Assembly: GCA_964652155.1 (NCBI GenBank)
Contig: CAZZBK010000002.1
Span: 1 to 64,000 of the forward strand
Direction of reading: 5' to 3'
Length of the DNA: 64,000 nt
Source of the DNA: CAZZBK01 sp964652155
GTDB lineage: Bacteria; Planctomycetota; Planctomycetia; Pirellulales; PNKZ01
Shown here: positions 59,969 through 64,000 of the stretch, piece after piece
Position numbering within the stretch: the first letter of the stretch is position 1
Layout: each line of letters opens with the position of its first letter
Notes under the pieces: generated by a model
Database searches by the model: none
What the model was told of the DNA's origin: nothing
Seen by the model: only the letters and a program-made list of their open reading frames with translations
Position numbers and translations under genes: made by a program

Positions 59969-62900
59969 CCCGTGCCGGATTGATCCTTGTGCTGCTGGGG
60001 TCGTGGGCGGTGAGTTGCTCCAACTCCACGACAAACGCGCAAGACGCAAAACCCCAGGAGCCGCCGCTCTTGTTTCGTCGCGTCATCGCGCCGGCCGATC
60101 GGATCAACGAGTGGCCACGCGGCAATCAGCGGCTCGTTCCCATCGAAGCCGAAGCGTTTGAGAAACTTGTTGAGACCCTGCGTGACGATCCGACACGAAC
60201 CACTCAGCAGACAGAAGCCCGCCTGGAGCAGGCGATGTACCGCGCCACGCTGTCGGCGGACGGCTTGCTCACGGGCGATCTGGAGTGGTCTGTGCGCGGC
60301 AATTCGCCGCAAGCGAGCTTGACGCTCGCCCCATGTTCGGCCGCCTGCTCGTCGTTCACCTGGGCTAAAGCGTCCTCGCCGCCGCTCATGGGCACCGACT
60401 CGCGAGGCCAACTCGTCATCATTCCGCGCCAAGACGGCACCTTGAAAGCCACATGGCAATTGCGCGCGCGGTCGCAATCGGCCGATGAATGGACATTCGA
60501 ACTCGCTTGGCCCCATTGCGTGCAGAGCGCGTTTGAACTTGACTTGCCCGCCGACTGGCACGTTTACTCGGGCGAACAAGACGCGCATCGTTCGACGCCG
60601 GCTCCCGACATGACTCGCTGGCGCTGGCAGCTTGGCCCCACGGCCCGACTGCGGCTGTCGATTTTTTCGCCCCAAGGAACAAACGCCGATACGACCTATC
60701 GTACCTCGACACAATTTGAATATGCCAACCGTGCTTGGGAGGTTTCATCCAACTGGCGCATCGACGTTGGCCGCGTGCCGCTCGATAAACTGTGGGTCGA
60801 AATGGACGCCGACTTGGCCATGCGAGCCGTGTACGCCGGCGGAGATCCACTCGAGTGGCTTCAAGTGGCCTCGAACACGCCCACGACACGTCGCTATGTG
60901 ATTCAATTCGCGACGCCGTTGCGCGGCTATGGTCGCACGCTGCGGCTCGAAGCCGTCGCGGCCGCCACGCTCGGCGCATCACACACTCTGCCGCGTGTCT
61001 GGACCGAGGGACTCGTCTGGCAAGAAGGAACCATTCGCCTGCAGGTCCCCGCCCCGAATCAGCTACGCCAGCTCGATACGATTCATTGTCGGCAAACGCG
61101 CTCGTCGGTGGTACCGGAACCGTTGCTCGCCGAACTGTCCGAGTTCCAATGTTTCGACGAGACGGCGACGTTGCGTTGTCGTTTGGAAACACCTGCGGGA
61201 GAAGTGCGTTATTCGCTGGGCTCAAAATTGCAGGTGTCCGCGGCCCTCACGACCTTGGACGCATCGGCCCACTTGCTCATCGATCAATCGCGCCGCACGC
61301 AATTGCAATGCACGTTACCCGCCGAATGGATGATCGAGTCGGTCGACTCGATCCCCAGTGGTCGTGTCGCCGATTGGTCGATCGAAGCACCGCAGGGCAG
61401 TACACGGACATTCAGTCTGAGGCTCAAGTCGGAACTCAACTCGGCTCAACCGCTGCGATTGGTGCTGCGTGCCCAAGGACCACCGCTCAGTTTGGGTACG
61501 CGGCTCGGCTCGGCGGCTTTGTTTCCACTCCGTTTCAACGCAGCAACATTTGAACAAGGGCTCGCGTCACTCGGCGACGAGTCTGGAAACTTCGCGTCGA
61601 TTGTCCCCGGTCCGCAAACACCCTTGCGAAAACTCGACTCGCTCACCGCGATCGAACGCGAATTGCTCGGCGAGTCCGGCGAGTCGCTCGTCGTCTCGTT
61701 CGATCCGCGTCGGCCGCTGGGGAGCATCACCGTGATGCCCCGGCGGGGACCTGGGGTCGTGCGCGGAGAATTGCTCACGCGCCTGGATACAACTCGCATT
61801 CACGAATCGTATCGGTGGCAATGCGAACCACAACAATCCGCCGTGCAGCGGGTCGAGGTGTTACTGCAACAGCATCGCGAGGTCCCGTTGCAATGGCGGG
61901 TTCCGGCATTGAACGTTGGAGAGTGGACCGCTCGACTCATCAAGCCGCCGGACGACGAAGCAACGCAGGGAGAACGCTGGGAACTCAAGTTCGCTCGTCC
62001 CCTCGTCGAACCGTTCGAGTTGCTCGCCACGCGCGACTCGCCTCGCGACAGTGATCAATTGGATATCAACCTCGCGACTCTGCGCGACATCGCCGATCAA
62101 CGATCGACCATCACGGTCGAAGGCCCCTTGAATCTGGCTGTGACCAATCTCGCCGGCCCGATCCATGAACAGGTCGTACCCCCCTCGACCGCCTGGCTGT
62201 CACCACGTCTGCAACGCCAATTTGAATATGCCATCGTCAACGACAGCGACGCCCGACTGCTCCCCTCGTTGTCGGTTCGTGCTGAGCGGGCCGAATCTTT
62301 GCCCACAAGCCCAGTGGTGCTGCGGAGTGAATTGCTCAGCCACTTCACCACTGCCGGGCGGGTCGAGCATCGTTGGCAACTCGATTGCGAAACGACCAAC
62401 GTGCCCACACTAATCTGTGAGTTGCCCGATCATATCGCGATCGCTGACGGTGTGCATACTCTGGTCAACGATGTCCAACAAGCCATTGAATTGCAAGGCC
62501 GACGGTTGCACGTGCCGCTCAATCATCACGCTCCGGTGGTGCGCGTGGTGATCACCTTCTCCACTCTCGAGCGATCCGTCGCTCTGGCACGAGCGGTTGC
62601 GGCACCGGAGGTGCGCGCGGGCGATGCCGTGTTGTCGCACCAGTGGACGATTCGACTCGGTGCCGATTACGATGCATGGGTGGCGGGGAGCATTCAACGA
62701 CCCCAGGGTACTCTGCTTGACGCGGAGATCACGCTACCGAGCGACGTCCGAACCGTTCTGTTGGTTTATCGCACGAGACTGCAGATGCTGGCTTGGTCAC
62801 TCGGCTGGATCGCGGCAGTGCTCGCCTGGCGATCTCCCGTGAGGCCGTGGGGGACGTACTCCGCCGCTCTCCTTCTGCTGCTCGTCTCCGCCACGACACC

Positions 62901-64000
62901 CCCCTGGCAACAACTCGCTTGGATGCCCTTGGTCGGTCTGATCTTAGGTCGACTCGCGCAACGCTGGCTCGCCGCGCCGCGCCCCATCTCGCTCCCGGCA
63001 AACACGCCATCCGCCTCGAATCTCTCTGCGGCAGTCGTGTCGCTCGTGCTCGTCGTCTGCTTGCCGAGTCGAGCCGAAGCGCAAATGCTCGTGGCTCCAG
63101 TCAACGAAGAGGCCCGCGTCTTTATTCCCGTCGATGCCAACAATCAACCCACGGGACGGTATTTGATTGGCGAAGACTTTTTGCAGCAACTCCGTCGCCG
63201 CGCCGCGGCACAGCATCCAACGGACGAAGGGTACTCGATTCGCTCGGCCCGCTATCGTGGACAGTTTACCTTCGATGAGGTAACGAACACCTGGACGTTG
63301 GGCAGCTTGCTCGCCGAACTGCGCGTGGTCATCCATCGCTCTCAAGAAGATACTCCGCTCGTATTTGACCAGATCGATACGCTCGGCGCGACGGTGCGCG
63401 GCGCCATCGACGGCCGACATGCCGAATTCATCCTCGATAGCGACCATAAATGCCTCCGCCTCGGGGCGCTCGAATCGGGCGAACACCTCGTGGAGATCGA
63501 CCTCCCTTTTTCGTTCGATCGTCAGTCAAGCACCACGCGCGCCCAACTCTCGCTGCCTCGGGTGCATGACGCCGTGCTGGATCTGGCGACGGCTAGCGCT
63601 GCTCCGCCGCTGGAGTTTTCGTCCCCCATCGGTGCCATTCAACGGACAGCAAAGGCGTATCAGGTCCAATTGGGCCCGATCGATCAACTGCACATCGCCT
63701 GGCCCGATCAGCAACCTGCTCCCGTCGTGATCGATGTCGATGCGCTCGTCTGGTTGCGGTTGCGAGCGGGCGCGGTGGCAACGGACATGCGCCTGCGGGT
63801 CGAGCCCATCGCGGGCAAGTATCGCGAACTCGACATTGCGGTCGATAGCCGTTGGCGACTGCTCCCCTGGGGCGAGGTCGACACGCCCCTGATCGACGTG
63901 CAAACCCTCCCCCTGGCGGCGAGCATCGATCGGGTGCGTCATTATCGCCTGACCATGTCGCAAATGACCGACAAGCCGGTGACCATTCCGCTGTCGTTTC
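59965..64000 (+). CDS. Giant envelope protein, module protein 2 (continues past the window)
   Basis: From ATG 59965 the frame is open for at least 1345 codons. Signal region with possible lipobox VSC (LILVLLGSWAVSCSNST). A module like that of the preceding gene follows (PLLFRRVIAPADRINEWPRGNQRLVPIEAEAFEKLVETL... LEQAMYRATLSADG), then long beta-rich sequence, membrane helices near residues 940-1000, and at about 1015-1040 a second signal-peptide-like stretch (AAVVSLVLVVCLPSRAEAQ), after which another copy of the module begins (EARVFIPVDANNQPTGRYLIGEDFLQQLRRR... IRSARYRGQFTFDE). It looks like two exported proteins fused. Translationally coupled to the gene before. Function unknown. Confidence 0.78.
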   Translation, partial: MTRAGLILVLLGSWAVSCSNSTTNAQDAKPQEPPLLFRRVIAPADRINEWPRGNQRLVPIEAEAFEKLVETLRDDPTRTTQQTEARLEQAMYRATLSADGLLTGDLEWSVRGNSPQASLTLAPCSAACSSFTWAKASSPPLMGTDSRGQLVIIPRQDGTLKATWQLRARSQSADEWTFELAWPHCVQSAFELDLPADWHVYSGEQDAHRSTPAPDMTRWRWQLGPTARLRLSIFSPQGTNADTTYRTSTQFEYANRAWEVSSNWRIDVGRVPLDKLWVEMDADLAMRAVYAGGDPLEWLQVASNTPTTRRYVIQFATPLRGYGRTLRLEAVAAATLGASHTLPRVWTEGLVWQEGTIRLQVPAPNQLRQLDTIHCRQTRSSVVPEPLLAELSEFQCFDETATLRCRLETPAGEVRYSLGSKLQVSAALTTLDASAHLLIDQSRRTQLQCTLPAEWMIESVDSIPSGRVADWSIEAPQGSTRTFSLRLKSELNSAQPLRLVLRAQGPPLSLGTRLGSAALFPLRFNAATFEQGLASLGDESGNFASIVPGPQTPLRKLDSLTAIERELLGESGESLVVSFDPRRPLGSITVMPRRGPGVVRGELLTRLDTTRIHESYRWQCEPQQSAVQRVEVLLQQHREVPLQWRVPALNVGEWTARLIKPPDDEATQGERWELKFARPLVEPFELLATRDSPRDSDQLDINLATLRDIADQRSTITVEGPLNLAVTNLAGPIHEQVVPPSTAWLSPRLQRQFEYAIVNDSDARLLPSLSVRAERAESLPTSPVVLRSELLSHFTTAGRVEHRWQLDCETTNVPTLICELPDHIAIADGVHTLVNDVQQAIELQGRRLHVPLNHHAPVVRVVITFSTLERSVALARAVAAPEVRAGDAVLSHQWTIRLGADYDAWVAGSIQRPQGTLLDAEITLPSDVRTVLLVYRTRLQMLAWSLGWIAAVLAWRSPVRPWGTYSAALLLLLVSATTPPWQQLAWMPLVGLILGRLAQRWLAAPRPISLPANTPSASNLSAAVVSLVLVVCLPSRAEAQMLVAPVNEEARVFIPVDANNQPTGRYLIGEDFLQQLRRRAAAQHPTDEGYSIRSARYRGQFTFDEVTNTWTLGSLLAELRVVIHRSQEDTPLVFDQIDTLGATVRGAIDGRHAEFILDSDHKCLRLGALESGEHLVEIDLPFSFDRQSSTTRAQLSLPRVHDAVLDLATASAAPPLEFSSPIGAIQRTAKAYQVQLGPIDQLHIAWPDQQPAPVVIDVDALVWLRLRAGAVATDMRLRVEPIAGKYRELDIAVDSRWRLLPWGEVDTPLIDVQTLPLAASIDRVRHYRLTMSQMTDKPVTIPLSF

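Noticed and set aside
59656..60714. 352-codon minus-strand frame
   Set aside because: Antisense across the junction of the two giant genes, which are coupled by ATGA; Arg-rich shadow composition.
1..64000. CRISPR arrays, rRNA and tRNA genes
   Set aside because: No regularly spaced direct repeats, no rRNA stretches and no cloverleaf with a GGTTCGAATCC-type T-arm were seen by reading; a tRNA scan would be needed for certainty.

Overview
The window reads as a chromosomal segment of a planctomycete, most likely order Pirellulales. The evidence is the gene content: a DUF1501 Tat protein, sulfatase and ThuA proteins, a DUF1559 prepilin-like protein with an H-x9-DG motif, a BBP7-type outer-membrane barrel, a surface protein with a LEPRxLL-like leader plus SdrD-B and DUF11 repeats, a PPC-domain protein, and very large beta-rich envelope proteins. 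DNA is GC-rich, so almost every gene has long antisense shadow frames; these are omitted.

Layout. 1-589: end of a nucleotide-sugar dehydrogenase. 653-7648 (minus): fatty-acid operon rpmF-fabD-fabG-acpP-fabF, followed on the same strand by a secretin-like exported protein and a second ketosynthase that has lost its catalytic Cys and one His. 7804-10212: exported PQQ-propeller and SMP-30 proteins. 10329-12839: small hypothetical gene-aroB-dprA. 13217-18460: lipoprotein, BBP7 barrel, SdrD-like surface protein, then ruvB convergent. 19835-22673: Mla/MCE lipid-transport operon (permease, ATPase, MCE protein). 22865-24226: DEAD-box RNA helicase with a structured leader. 24330-31461: prepilin-like protein, TMEM43 homologue, cyanophycinase, ThuA, a REP-like hairpin, DUF1501.

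31510-33088 holds two related tyrosine-recombinase genes, both broken: one has an in-frame TAA at codon 41, the other is cut to 128 residues. 33235-37743: sulfatase, small exported protein, PPC protein. 37852-44801 (minus) is a seven-gene run: MacB/Lol-type ABC ATPase and permease, two paralogous CPFC-motif proteins enclosing two paralogous DUF3299 proteins, and an SRPBCC protein. Its composition recalls the Vibrio zinc-regulated zrg locus, and I consider it the best candidate here for an undescribed (metal-handling) system.

44964-48890: smpB, a LipB-like protein whose catalytic Cys and Lys are replaced, lipA, and an AarF/UbiB kinase. 49039-51363: DevB/DevC-type export genes without a local ATPase. 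51527-55371: small exported or unknown proteins and a TPR lipoprotein; the last gene (minus) has an intrinsic terminator ending three bases before its start codon. 55676-56461: inositol-monophosphatase family. 56693-64000: two overlapping giant genes (1091 and at least 1345 residues) of a repeated, apparently undescribed envelope module; the second runs off the window.
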